Shown: positions 31,243 through 41,922, numbered from the stretch's first letter. The stretch: DNA of 64,000 nt from Gambelia wislizenii (GCA_030847615.1 JAUMIR010000002.1:238719809-238783808); one strand, 5' to 3'. The notes: a model not told the origin generated them from the letters alone. Program-made: numbers and translations.

Positions 31243-31478
31243 CTATGTTGTTATTTTGCTGTCAAGTCCACTTCGACTTTTGGGGAGCCTGTCAATGAGA
31301 GACCTCCTAAGAGCCACCGTCAGGTCTTGCAAACTCAGGGCAGCCATGGCTTCCTTGATTAAATCCATCCACCTGTAGTGCAGTCTTCCTTTTCCCCCAC
31401 TGCCTTCCACTTTACCTAGCCGTATTGTCTTGTCCAATGAGTCATGTCTCAAGATACCTCCAAAGTAGGACAGCACAG
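31243..31478 (-). pseudogene. Bov-B (RTE) LINE ORF C-terminus
   Basis: Minus-strand frame reads LRHDSLDKTIRLGKVEG, then GRLHYRWMDLIKEAM and RSLIDRLPKSRSGLDSK, the conserved end of Bov-B ORF2. The 3' terminus (GTCGAAGTGGACTTGACAGC inverse, 31247-31275) corresponds to the tail shared with Sauria SINEs. It starts with a frame of about 78 codons; upstream RT is absent. Confidence 0.8.
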
Positions 31479-31508
31479 TTTAGTCATCCTCACTTCCCAT
31501 GAGAGTTC

Positions 31509-31584
31509 ATGATTGTATATTCCTGCATGGCAGGGGGTTGGACTCGATGGCCCTTGAGGTCTCTTCCAATTCTATGATTCTGTG
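31509..31584 (+). mobile_element. CR1 3' UTR tail
   Basis: 'GATTGTATATTCCTGCATGG' to 'TTCTATGATTCTGTG'. Confidence 0.8.
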
Positions 31585-31587
31585 ATA

Positions 31588-31853
31588 AGCTTCAGTTGTG
31601 CATTTAGAAATACAGTTTAGGCATCCAAAGAAATGGGGACAGTCAAGAGTTACCAAGGGAACATGAACACAGTAAATAGAAGAGTTCTAGGTGCAAACCA
31701 TTTTCAGTGGTTCACCCTCTGCAATGCTAGAAATTTGAGGGGTAAAGGAAAATTTCATTTGAGGAGGGAGAAATCTCAGTTGGAGCAGCAAATCTCACTT
31801 GGAGTGGCAATGCCCTCATTTTGCTTCAACCCCCGCCCCCAAGCTACACCCTG
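31588..31853 (+). mobile_element. hAT-like element Q, right two-thirds
   Basis: 'TTTAGAAATACAGTTTAGGC', 'AGTTACCAAGGGAACATGA', 'TGCAATGCTAGAAATTTGAG' and a right end CAAGCTACACCCTGG, inverse of the CAGGGGTGTAGCTA start. The left end is lost beyond the CR1 tail. Confidence 0.65.
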
Positions 31854-32449
31854 GTAAGACAACAACTTTGCATCCGTTTATACCCGAGGGACTGTGCTAT
31901 TATTATTTTGCCTTTTTAAAAGGTTTTTTTTTTTTTGTAGGTATTTATTTCCACATCCCAGTTTTCTACAGTCAAATCAAATTCAAGACAGCTATGGAAT
32001 AAAAACACAAATCGGAACACAATTAAAAACTATCTTGCCAATATAGCAAAGTTAACAAATGGCCATTTTAATTGCATCAATTAAAAAAACCACACACCAA
32101 ACAGATTGATGATGTTTTTAGTCTGCTCTTGCTGTTTTATTTTTGGTAAATTAATCAACTAACAAATGCTTGTCCAGATAAAAGCCACAACAGTCTATTT
32201 AAAAGAAAGCCAACTATGGGCTAGTCCAGAGGCACCCCTGTTGGGATACTGCCTTAGATTAGGACTGGCTTTTAGAAGGAGCTCCAAATATTGATTACAA
32301 ACCAGCATCTTTTAATGCCGGGATGGCATCTGGAGGAATAGGTAGTTTGGAAAAACATTGTCTGGATTCTCTTGAATAATAGAGTGGTACAGTGGTGTAA
32401 AACAAGAGAAAAAGTCTGATATGGAAGCAACCTGCTGTGACCACCTGTG
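31854..32449. other. Anonymous AT-rich sequence
   Basis: Poly-T at 31925-31936; no element recognised. Confidence 0.35.
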
Positions 32450-32620
32450 GCCCTTTCACATTACCCAATTATAGCATGACAATTAAATTGTCATGGCCAC
32501 ATCTTGTAGAGTCCTGGGATTTGTAGTTCGGCCAGAGGCACTAAGAGGAGGTCTTTGTCTCAGAATTACAAGGACCCCTGCTAAACTGCCAGGATTCCAC
32601 TTGTCTTTCAGTTCTGCCAG
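32450..32620. mobile_element. Palindromic MITE, family P (diverged copy)
   Basis: 'GAGTCCTGGGATTTGTAGTT' with 'GCCAGGATTCCAC' and short arms; right arm truncated. Confidence 0.45.
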
Positions 32621-32889
32621 TTGCCATACACTAGGGATGGAGGAACTCTGACCCGGAGCGATGAACCATGCGGCCCTCCCAATGAGGTTGGACTACATGG
32701 GCTATGGTGGTGGCAAGGAGATATTGTAGCATCTTTGAGACTGAGGGAGAGAAAATTGTAGCATAAGCTTTTGTAGATTTAGTCTACTTCCTCAGATGCT
32801 GGGGTGAACTGGTGCCCAGGGGCAAACCTTATAAGCAGACTGTTGAATCTCTCTGTATAAAACTCTTGGGTATGTTTCCTTTCCCAGTG

Positions 32890-33530
32890 TGCTGATTGGC
32901 TGCATCCCCTCGCTCCTCTCACTTCCTCAGTCAGTCACCATCCACATGCAAATTCCCTCTCCACCTCACAATCCACTCCTGCCACTCAATCTGCACCTAC
33001 ACCCCCAGCATCACAAGGGCCCCTCCCTCCTCTCCCTCCCTCAGCCAATTGCCACCCACATGCAAATTACCTCCCCACCTCACAATGCACTCCTGCCACT
33101 CAATCTGCATCTACACCCCCAGCCTCACAAGAGCCCCTCCTTCCTCTCACTCCCTCAGCCAATCATCACCCACATGCAAATTCTCTCTCCACCTCACAAT
33201 CCACTCCTGCCACTCAATCTGCATCTACACCCCCAGCCTCACAAGAGCCCCTCCTTCCTCTCACTCCCTCAGCCAATCATCACCCACATGCAAATTCTCT
33301 CTCCACCTCACAATCCACTCCTGCCACTCAATCTGCATCTACACCCCCAGCCTCACAAGGGCCCCTCCCTCCTCTCACTCCCTCAGCCAATCACCACCCA
33401 CATGCAAATTCCCTCTCCAGCTCACAATCCACTCCTGCCACTCAATCTGCATCTACACCCCCAGCCTCACAAGGGCCCCTCCTTCTTCTCACTCCCCCAG
33501 CCACTTATCATTCACATGTAAAACAATGTG
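32890..33530. repeat. 114-bp tandem minisatellite, about 5.6 copies
   Basis: ACATGCAAATT (or close variants) occurs at 32944, 33058, 33172, 33286, 33400 and 33514, exactly 114 bp apart. Each unit contains CACTCCTGCCACTCAATCTG, ACACCCCCAGCCTCACAAG and CCCTCAGCCAATCA. Because 114 is a multiple of three, all frames stay open and give spurious repetitive ORFs of 210-230 codons. Each unit carries an octamer-like ATGCAAAT and a CCAAT-like GCCAAT. Confidence 0.95.
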
Positions 33531-33579
33531 CAAAACACATAAAACAATTTATAAAACCTATGAATACATATATAAAATG

Positions 33580-33790
33580 AGTTATTAATTAATTAATTAA
33601 TTTTTATTTATTTAGTTATTTATACCCCGCTCTTCAGCCACAAGGCTATCAGAGCGGCTTACAAATTGTTTTAAGCAATAGCAATTTACACATCTACGCT
33701 GCATTAAACAGTTTCCAATGTGTGTTAGCTAATTGCCCCCACAAGCTGGGTACTCAATTTATAACCTTTACAATCTCCTATAACGGCATA
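33580..33790 (-). repeat. tRNA-SINE tail fragment
   Basis: 'TATACCCCGCTCTTCAGCCA', 'GCGGCTTACAAATTGTT' and 'TTGCCCCCACAAGCTGGG' match the SINE at 46888-47190. The tRNA head is absent. Confidence 0.6.
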
Positions 33791-33835
33791 CATTATGCCA
33801 GGTACAGCTATCCTAGTAGCCACAGAAATGCAAAA

Positions 33836-34169
33836 GAAATGCAAAACTAGTGGGTGTGGTGATGAGGTGACTAGTTAGTTTAACCATGGTCATTGAGGGA
33901 CAAAGGTAAGAGGAAAGATGTAGCCTAAGGCCAGGGTGGAACGGTGACCATATAAATAGGGGAGGGAGTTTTGCAATGTAGTGTGATGCTGGTCCAAGAG
34001 CACTAGTTAACACCCTAGTCTCATGAGGGCGCTCTAGGACCAGCATCATACTACGTTCCAAAATTTCCTCCACCATTATGTGGTCAGCATTGCACCCTGG
34101 CCTTAGGCTACACCTTTCCTCTTACATCAAACTAAGTAGTCACCTCATCACCACACCCACTAGTTTTGC
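33836..34169. repeat. ~330-bp foldback
   Basis: GCAAAACTAGTGGGTGTGGT at the left is the exact inverse of ACCACACCCACTAGTTTTGC at the right. Pairing continues through GATGAGGTGACTA, GTAGCCTAAGGCCAGGGT and GATGCTGGTCC on matching inverse positions. Central part 33990-34050. Confidence 0.85.
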
Positions 34170-34248
34170 ATGTCTATTCAACAGCCTGCTTATAAGGTTT
34201 GCTCCTGGGCATCAGTTCACTCCAGAATCTGAGGAAATAGACTAATAA

Positions 34249-34849
34249 GGGTGCATCTATACGATTATAAAAAATCCGTTTGGGGGGTAAAAAATACGAA
34301 TAGGCCATCGTTCGTACGCATACGATCCGCCTACACGATTTTTTACCCCCCTAAATGCCATATGACCCCTCTTCCCCAAGCTGGCTGGAGCGAGCAAGCC
34401 AAGCGGCAGTTTTAAATCTCCTGATGCTCTTTTTTTTAAAGTTTCCTGCTTTGCGGAAAGTCGGTTTTCCCTATTTACAATATAATAAATAAATAAATAA
34501 ATATGTAAATTTCACGGACTTACTAGACTCTCGCTAGCCGGGAAACCAACATGGCGGCCGCTCCCAATTCCCCTCCGTGCTAGCCCCGCCCCCTCTACTC
34601 AGCCAGCCAATCATATTACACTACCTGTTCGTATGTGTGCGAACGGAGCATAGAGACCGCCAGCCATCCGCACAGCGAACGGATTTTTCATTGCGATCCG
34701 CTTTCCCTCCCGAACGCCGCATGAGCGTATTTCAGGGTGGAAAACTGAGCTCCCCTTCCTTTGGATGTGTGTGAATCCGAACGGCTGTGTGTACTGAAGA
34801 GCGAACTTCCGCACGCCAAACGTATTATTTAAATCGTGTAGACGGGGCC
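34249..34849. mobile_element. CpG-rich Harbinger-like non-autonomous element
   Basis: 601 bp. Left end GGGTGCATCTATACGATTAT, right end inverse of GGCCCCGTCTACACGATTTA. It is inserted in the right terminus of the surrounding structure, which resumes on both sides. Interior has many CpGs, an AACATGGCGGCC motif (34548-34559), a CCGCCCCC box near 34586 and AGCCAATCA at 34606. No ORF of note. Shares the TACACGAT terminal motif with the element at 57567. Confidence 0.65.
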
Positions 34850-35276
34850 TTGGTCTATGAAAGCTTATGCTACAACTTGGTCTCTTTCAGTTAGTCTCAA
34901 AGGTGCTACAAGGTCCCCTTACTTACTGATATTCCAGACTAACATGGCTATGTCTTTGAATTCTACCCTCATGGGCTATGCTGGCTAGAGATGATGTGAC
35001 CTGCAGTTTAACATCATCACAGAAGGCAACATGACTTGTGCCTCTGCTCTAGGTAGTAGAGATTCCCAACCCAGCCTTTTTCAGTAGGCCTCAGTTCTTT
35101 TCCCTCCAGCACTATGTTTTTCTATGACTGGAGATCAGATCTGGGGTTTCAGAACAGAAGAAAGATAGCAGGACCGGAGTAGCTCTCAGGCTGAAAATTC
35201 TAGATGCCCCTCCCTCAACTGCAGCTCTTAGGATTTTGCAGGATGGAACCATGGCGATTGAAGTGCAATCATAGTG

Positions 35277-35511
35277 CAGTCGGCCCTCTGTATCCACGGA
35301 TTTGGCATCCACAGATTCCACCATCCACAGCTTGAAAATACCCCCCCCCCAAGATAAATTCCAAGAAACAAACCTTGATTTTGCCATTTTATATAAAGGA
35401 CACCATTTGACTATGCTATTGTATATAATGGGACTTGAGCATCTACAGATTTTGGTATCCGGGGGGGGGGGTACTGGAACCAAACCCCAGCAGATACCAA
35501 GGGCCCACTGT
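35277..35511. mobile_element. Tigger/mariner-like element
   Basis: Starts CAGTCGGCCCTCTGTATCC and ends GGGCCCACTG followed by TA. Interior 'ATCCACAGCTTGAAAATA' and 'AAACCCCAGCAGATACC' match the copy at 43297. Pogo-type Tigger elements have such CAGT..GGCCC ends. Confidence 0.75.
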
Positions 35512-35702
35512 AGTATAACTGTGTAGTGTGAATGGGCCCCAGGATATGGGATACATTGGCTGAAAAGGTCTTTTTTTAGCATCTTCGTCCCATCTCGGTT
35601 GCTGACAAATGCAAACTTGATTGGTTGGAAAGAGCTATTCAGCATCTACAAGTCTCTGAGGAACCTGAGACAGGTTTTGCATGTGAAACATTAGGCTTTT
35701 TC

Positions 35703-35917
35703 TAGAGTTTCTTTCATACCATATAGTTATAGCACTACGATACCACTTTCATTGCCATGGCTGCATTCTTTGAAATCCTGGGGTTTGTAGTTTTGAATTC
35801 CCAGCCAGAGAGCTAAAGTGCCTCATCAAACTATAAATCTTTGGATTCTTTGGATGCAGCCATGGCAGTTTAAGTGGGATCAAAGTGCTATAATCACATA
35901 GTGTGAAAGAGAACTTG
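35703..35917. mobile_element. Palindromic MITE, family P
   Basis: 'TATAGCACTACGATACCAC' / 'GTGGGATCAAAGTGCTATAA' arms and 'TGGGGTTTGTAGTTTTG' / 'CAAACTATAAATCTTTGG' core. Confidence 0.65.
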
Positions 35918-36187
35918 GTGAAAAAGCTGATGATTTAGGTCTGAAAGTTCTTTTTCAAAGCTGGTCCAGGACATTTTGCACCTCTCACCCACTCTATGTA
36001 CAGCAGTTGCACCTAACTTTGACCCTGGCATATGAGACCATGTCTTCCACCACCCTTGAGGGCAGTGGGCTTGTTTAGGGAATGCAGCAGGCCAGGACAC
36101 ATGAACACCCCCCACCACCACTTTCATCCAACAGGAAGAATGGCCAGGGGACTCAGGAGGAATGGGTTGCAATTGTTTTCGCCCAGT

Positions 36188-36347
36188 AAGAATCACAACC
36201 TGGAAGCATCACCCAAGGAGACCTTCTGCTGTGCTTTCTGAAACCACACTTGTTTATCCTGGATTGGCCTTTTTAGTCATCAGCGCACTTGCAGAAAGCA
36301 TAGGATGAGTCCTTCCTGAATCTTTGTTTGCGAAGAAAAGACAGAGA
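36188..36347 (+). pseudogene. LINE-Zf copy D
   Basis: Only the last ~160 bp: KNHNLEASPKETFCCAF then a stop where other copies read CNQ, the finger region, and the AGACAGAGAG terminus. Confidence 0.7.
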
Positions 36348-36520
36348 GATCATCATCATCATCATCATCTTTATTTCTATCCTGCTTTTCCCCCAGTTTG
36401 GAACTACTGCTTGGGACAGATGTCTCCCCCTGCCTAACAGCAGAGCCGGCCCTGTTGCTCTTTGTTGGGATTTCCCTTGCTGCCTGCTCCCTGGAATCAT
36501 GCCTGCCTGATCTGACTTAC
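36347..36520 (-). repeat. LINE-type 3' tail with (ATC)n
   Basis: (CAT)n at 36347-36369 followed by 'TTTATTTCTATCCTGCTTTT' is the inverse of a LINE/SINE tail ending in trinucleotide repeats. It abuts the LINE-Zf terminus. Confidence 0.45.
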
Positions 36521-36716
36521 ATTATGAACAGGCAAGTACTTGGAATTTGAATCTCATCCAGTTTCCTGCAGCTCATGATTTCATTTCTCCAAAGATGGCT
36601 AGTTTTTTTTTTTTTTTTTTAGGGTAGCCTTGCTTAGCTGGGGCAAATGGGAATTATAATCCAACACATCTTAAAGATACCAAGTTGAAGGCTTTCCTAC
36701 ATATATGTAGATTTGT

Positions 36717-37101
36717 ACAGTGATACTCTACGGTGAACTCACCACGGGTCAGCATAAGAGGGGCACTCCAAAAAAGCGATACAAAGGCTCCCTGAAACAA
36801 CATCTCAGGCTTGGCCAAACTGATCACCAACAATGGTCCGCCCTGGCCTCACATTGGGAGGCATGGAGACGCACTATCCACAATGCTGCAGCCTTATTTG
36901 AGAACTCACGCCGAACAAGTCTTGAAGAAAAACGACAACAGAGAAAGAATCACAACCTGGAAACATCACCCAAGAGACCTTCTGCTGTGCTTTCTGCAAC
37001 TGGACTTATCTATCTCAGATTGGCCTTTTTAGTCATCAGCATGCTTGCAGAAAGTGCAGGATGAGTCCTTGCAGAAAGTGCAGGATGAGAAAAGCCAGAG
37101 A
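36717..37101 (+). pseudogene. LINE-Zf copy E
   Basis: Frame 36720-37064 reads ILYGELTTGQHKRGTPKKRY and LRLGQTDHQQWSALASH. It shifts in the finger (one base lost after 'CACCCAAG') and ends 'GATGAGAAAAGCCAGAGAG'. A 24-bp stretch 'CTTGCAGAAAGTGCAGGATGAG' is duplicated near the end. Confidence 0.75.
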
Positions 37102-37588
37102 GTTTCATGTGAACAGAGCAAAGGGTAGACTGCAATCTAAGAGAGAGGCAAGGAGAATGGTGTTTGGGCTCTGTCAACACCTGTAGGTCTTAGCTGCATC
37201 CCTGGCAACCTGATAATAGAGCAATGGATTTTGGCTCTGTTGAAGTAATTAAGGTGTCTTCCTCCACCTCTGTATTTGATAGCAACCTCAAATATTATGA
37301 AACATCAGTAAGCCTCCTTAGTAAAATGAGGTGCAGCACTCCCTCTCCTATTTTGCAGACATTCTCACCTCTTGGAGAAGCAGGGTGACTGTATGAACTG
37401 CAATTTGGGAAAGCTGTCATTGTCTTGCCCTGAGTATTTTTGAGCTTCCAAAACCAACTAGATACCCACTGGGGGAAATACCCCTTTGCTTTGACTTTGG
37501 ACTGGCCAGCTAAGCAGCTTTTATGCTCTTTCAATTGCTCATATGTTCAAATGAGGATCACCACCAAGGATGATGTGATGAGCATCAC
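37102..37588. other. Anonymous sequence
   Basis: No recognisable element. Confidence 0.35.
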
Positions 37589-37936
37589 ATACCCTCCAAA
37601 TGTCCCAGTTTGGTAGGGACCATCCCAATTAATCCCCTGTTGCTTCATTTTTCCAGCTGCTTTTAAAATGTCTCCTCCTTTCCCTCTTTGTCCTTAGCTT
37701 ATTTCAGTTGCTGCAAAATGAGATCAAAGTGCAAAGGTAGTTTTCACTCAATGAACTCAGGAGGGAGAGATGATAAGAGGGGGAAGAATCTTCCCCTTCC
37801 CAGTAGGCTCAGGCAAAGCAAACTGCTGCAGCCTCTCCTAGCTTTTGTGTTTAATAACCTTTGACATCTTGCCCACATGCTAATGTTGCTTGACCACAGC
37901 AGTCCAGTTTTTGTCTGTGAAAAGCTGGAGGGTATG
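37589..37936 (+). mobile_element. Non-autonomous element D, copy 2 (complete)
   Basis: 348 bp with terminal inverted repeat ATACCCTCCA (37589) and TGGAGGGTAT (37936). Interior matches copies 1 and 3. No ORF. Confidence 0.75.
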
Positions 37937-38415
37937 TCATCACCACAATCTCTGGAAAGGCATGGATCTGGCTGCTGACCCAGGTTTCTTCCCATATTTA
38001 GCTTGGTGAAGGAGCATGACTAGACACTGGCACTGAACTCAGAATTTTCGTCACTCTTCCAAGGAGTAGCCAATGAAGTGGAAAGTGTAGGTAAGTTTTT
38101 TTTTTTTAAGTCTTCCCCCCCCTCCGATATTCTACCCCCTTGATGCAAAACAAATGTTGTTAAAACCATCAGCACACCCATAAGGAAAGAAGGGAAAAGG
38201 TAATTCTAACAATAATGGTGTTTTATTTTTCCTTTCCTTTAACTAAATGTTAGGAGGACAGTATTGCTGGAGCTGTTGTCAAAAAAAATAAATAAATCAA
38301 CAATGTAGCATTTCTAATCGGCTTTCAGCATCACGTTCAAAGCAGCCTCCAAAAAATTAAAGCTATAAAACAATTTACAAAATACACTGGAATATATATT
38401 AAAAAATGAAAGATA
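37937..38415. other. Anonymous sequence
   Basis: Poly-T and poly-C runs near 38100; nothing recognised. Confidence 0.35.
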
Positions 38416-38636
38416 CAGGCCTACCTCTGTATCCACGGACTCAGTATCCATGTTTTCATGTATCCACGTCTGAAAAAAAGTTCTCTCTAGGCATTTCTAA
38501 GTCCTCCAATGTGATTCTGTGATCAACGTTTGGCTTTTGTCTCATTGAAAATAATAGGGTTCCCTATTATCCTTGGTCTTAGGTATCCAAAGGAGGGTCT
38601 TGGAATATATTCCCCATGGATACAGGGGTCAACCTG
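38416..38636. mobile_element. Mariner-like MITE, TA-flanked
   Basis: CAGGCCTACCTCTGTATCCA at the left and inverse of CAGGTTGACCCCTGTATCCA at the right, with TA on each side (38414-38415, 38637-38638). Internal 'CTCTCTAGGCATTTCTAAG' is shared with 44967 and 62318. Confidence 0.8.
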
Positions 38637-38661
38637 TATACAGAAAACCCACTAAAACAGG

Positions 38662-38790
38662 GACATGGAAACTTTGGTCCTTGAGTTGTTTTGAACTACA
38701 GTTCCCAAAGTCCCTTGCCTTTGGCATTGCTGGCTGAGGCTGTTGGAAATGATAGTTCAAAATATCTGGACGGCAAACATTTCCCTATCC
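38662..38790. repeat. Family G palindromic repeat
   Basis: 'TTTTGAACTACAGTTCCCAAA' and 'GGAAATGATAGTTCAAAATAT' are the inverse halves of the core. Confidence 0.5.
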
Positions 38791-40828
38791 CTGCCCTAAA
38801 ATTTGAGCAATGAAAATTTAAAAGCAGATATCATTAAAAAAAAAAAAAAGAGGGGGGGGGAAACAGAGGCAGTCCTATATTCCTCCAATTTGAATGCCTC
38901 TTAGGCAGACTTTGGTTCAGAACTAGAAGGTGACTTCTGTGGTGCTAGCGAGAGAACATTCTAGAAACTCTCCCCAGCACCATCTCCTTCCGCCTTGAGT
39001 CTTGCTTTTGGTTATTTTTTATTTTACCACAGCCTGCCTCCCTCCATCTTCTAGTCCTTTTGTTCCCCTCCCTTTTTGTAATTTAAAACTCTGCTCCATT
39101 TGCTGCCACTGACCTTAACGGCTTAAATTAAAAAGCAATGTTCTGTGTATGTCTTGAAATCACGGCATTCAGTACCCTATGAAGCTTGACGGGGGGGGGG
39201 GAGGTGGCAGCAGGTACAATTACCATCCCCTCCATCTCCCCCTCTGTCTCTTTTTGGAGTACATCTTTTTCTCCCTGCCTGACTATCCCCCCCCCTTCTC
39301 TTCACTCTGCAACATTTATGTTTTTAATAACACCCGTAATGGCTTTGACCTTGTGGATTTACATTGGAATCTGCAAGGAAGACGCAGCATTGAAGCACTT
39401 GGTTTGTCATTTGTCTAAATCTTCTTCCCAGGAACGGAAAAGAGAGGGCGGAGAACTCTCTCTCTGTCATACCATTTGTCCAGATGCTGAGACTTCTGTG
39501 TCAACTCAATTTGTGTGTGCAAAAGAGGGAAAGAGACAGGGAGAGATGGAAGCATGTGTGTGTGTGTATGGGAGGGCTGGAATGCAGGAAGTGTGTGTGC
39601 GTGTGTGTGGGGAACATATCAAGGCCATGTCAATGGAGACAGACAGTGGCTCCAATCCACAGTGACTAGGTTCCAAGTAGAGTTGCCAGTTCAGGATGAT
39701 CACAGGCTCTGAGGCCTCTGGGCCCAAACCTGAGACCTAGGGATGTCTCCTGGAGATGTCAATCAGTGTTATGTATTAAGTACCAACCACAGGTTTATCA
39801 TAGCCTGTTAGTCAGCCTCCCCCTTCCCCGTTTTCCTGTTTGGAAATCAAAACAGAAATCTCAACAAAGAATCTAACTGCACTCCAAAGAAAAGCCGCAA
39901 AGCAGCAGGAATGTCCCATCTTTCCTGCTGCCTTCTTGCATGGCGTCAGTATTCTTCTGGCATTCTTTTGTTCTGGACCCGTAGGGGACTGAGGTAAAAC
40001 CTTGTCTTATTGCAAACAGATTTTGCTGGTTAGCAAAAAGATGTGGTTTTACCTCACTCCCCCGTGGGACACGAACAAAAGAATGCCAACATCATGTGAT
40101 AAGACAGCAGGAAAGACGGAGCGTTCCTACTGCTTGCTGCTTTTCTTCAGAGTGTGGTAAGGCTCTAAGAGGTTGTTCTGAGATCAAGGTGAAATAAAGG
40201 GATTATGCCTTCTCACGTACTTAGGGAGATGGGATAAGGAACTTTTAATCTAGCCTATTTGCTTCTGGATGCACAGTAGAGTGGAGGGTGAGTTCTGGCA
40301 CCACAATGATTAGGAGGGAAGGAGGAGGATAACTAAGTAAATGCATAGACTTCCCGGAGAGTGTTTTCAACTTGCATCAACAAATCAACAAAGCCTTGGA
40401 AATTGTAGCAAGCTGCTGCTCCACTAGCTGAGCTGGAGATTTGCACACAACCTTTTCCTCTTGCCTGGAGCCCAGTCCCCCCCACAACTGGAGAGTTTGC
40501 ACCCTTGTATCCTGCCTGGAGTTGACCCATGAAAATGGGAGACGCCAGGCCAGACTGTGATATCTGGCAACCCTACCAAGGATGTAAGCTGGTCATCATC
40601 ACAAAAGCTGAGCTGGATTGGGGCCACTAGGATATGGTGGCCACATGAAAAAGAGTCTGGGACTCTTTTGTGGAAGAGGAAAAGCAGCAGGTATGCTGTA
40701 GTTCCCTTTTCTAACAACTATTAAAGTGGATGATGAAGAAATCGAAAGAGAGATTTTTAATAACTTGATCCAGTCATAAATCAAAATTGAGACTGTAGTC
40801 AAGAAGTCAGAAGACTAGGACTTGAAAG
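38791..40828. other. Anonymous sequence, possibly single-copy in part
   Basis: 38900-39460 contains non-repetitive sequence between homopolymer runs. A (GT)n-rich segment lies at 39556-39612. No exon recognised. Confidence 0.3.
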
Positions 40829-41200
40829 GGAACCTACAGGGCCGGTTTAACCTGTCTGCGAAATCAGCATTGGCAGGGGGCCCCGAGGTCAAGAGAGGGC
40901 CCCGTGTTGGCCTCCTTAATATGAAAATAATGGGATTTCTGGTTTAAAATACCATAGAGTTGCCTTGGAAGGCCTAGAAAAGGGCTAGGGAAGACACATT
41001 TTCTAGGAAGACTCTATGGTAGGTGTGTTGTTTTGTGTCCCATGGATAATGAATCCAGGGATACGGGGGTCCTACTATAATCTGAACATCCTGTACGGTG
41101 AATAGGTTAGGTTACATTGATCTGAGATAAACATATGGGGGCCCCAAAGTAAAGCATTGCAGGGGGCCCCAAAATTCCTTAAACCAGTCCTGGGAACCTA
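40829..41200 (+). mobile_element. hAT-like element copy 2 with perfect 8-bp TSD
   Basis: Element 40837-41192. Ends CAGGGCCGGTTTAA and inverse of CAGGACTGGTTTAAGG. GGAACCTA is identical at 40829-40836 and 41193-41200. Right half 'GTGAATAGGTTAGGTTACAT' and 'GATCTGAGATAAACATATG' matches copy 1 at 13879. The middle is enlarged by a mariner-like insertion. Confidence 0.9.
40918..41078. mobile_element. Mariner-like MITE fragment inside the hAT copy
   Basis: 'CTCTATGGTAGGTG', 'TCCCATGGATAATGAATCCA' and 'GATACGGGGGTCCTACTATA' resemble the family at 38416 and 44967. The corresponding site in hAT copy 1 lacks it. Left end eroded. Confidence 0.5.
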
Positions 41201-41922
41201 TGAAGGTAGTCAACTGGCAACAGCAGCAGTAGCAAGACGCTGCTGCTGCAACAGGTCCCAAGCAACTGAGTATGAAGTCTACCGGGCATTTTGGGTGAGT
41301 TTTTTTTAACACCGTATGGCACACTGGGTCAGGTAGTAGATACTAAATATTCCTATAAGTGGAAGGCAGAAAGAAAGGAGAAAAGGTGCATCATAGATGG
41401 ATAGACCCAACCAAGGGAAGCTATGGCCCTGAGTTTGCAAACTATGAGCAGGGCTGTTGATCACAGGGTGTCTTGTAGGTCTGTCATTCATAGGGTTACC
41501 ATAAGTCCAAGCCAACTAGCAACAAGCCCTGTCCTCTTTTCCATGTGGCCCCTGGTAGAAAGCATAAGCAATCTTCCTTACGTGCTGTATGTACACTGTG
41601 TATTTATACCATTTATTTTACACTATCCTTCCTCCAAGCACCTCAGAGTGGTATACGTGGCCCTTCCCCCTCTTCATCTATTCTGAAGAATATCAGTTCT
41701 GTGAAGCAGGTTAGGTTACCTGCAGGGTGGTGGTGGCTGGCAGGAAGCCAAACTTACTAATGGGTGATTTGAACCTGTGTCCTCCTGCTCTGAGGTCAGA
41801 TGCTCCAACCCAGGAATGGGATCTGGCAGTCTTCCCTGATGTTGATAACCATCCCCAACCTGATGCCCTTCCGATGTTTTGGGGCTGCAGCCCCATCATC
41901 CTTCACAGCTGGCTGTGCTGGC
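41201..41922. other. Anonymous sequence with a family G fragment
   Basis: A G-core fragment ('GCAGCCCCATCATCC', 'GGCTGTGCTGGCTC') lies at about 41866-41922. Confidence 0.35.

Larger units (their letters stand above)
32715..34918. mobile_element. Inverted-terminal composite structure
   Basis: Left terminal ~140 bp (32715-32856) and right terminal (34165-34246 plus 34850-34918) are inverse copies: 'TAGCATAAGCTTTTGTAGA', 'CTACTTCCTCAGATGCTGG', 'GCAAACCTTATAAGCAG' on the left against 'CTGCTTATAAGGTTTGC', 'CCAGAATCTGAGGAAATAG' and 'GAAAGCTTATGCTACAA' on the right. Between them lie the 114-bp minisatellite, an SINE-like fragment and a 330-bp foldback. The right terminus is split by a CpG-rich element. 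It may be one large element or two opposed copies of a dispersed repeat. Confidence 0.55.

Noticed and set aside
32890..33530. CRISPR-like array
   Set aside because: Units are 114 bp and nearly identical throughout, with no repeat-spacer alternation; the genome is eukaryotic.
32889..33588. Two overlapping open frames of 210 and 230 codons
   Set aside because: They are translations of the 114-bp minisatellite; a unit length divisible by three keeps all frames open, and the same happens at 51709-52202 on the other strand.
34548..34620. Host gene promoter
   Set aside because: The promoter-like motifs lie wholly inside a TIR-bounded element nested in another repeat; no downstream exon seen.
39179..39665. 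159-codon frame as a coding exon
   Set aside because: Contains poly-G and GT-repeat sequence, and competing frames overlap on the same strand.
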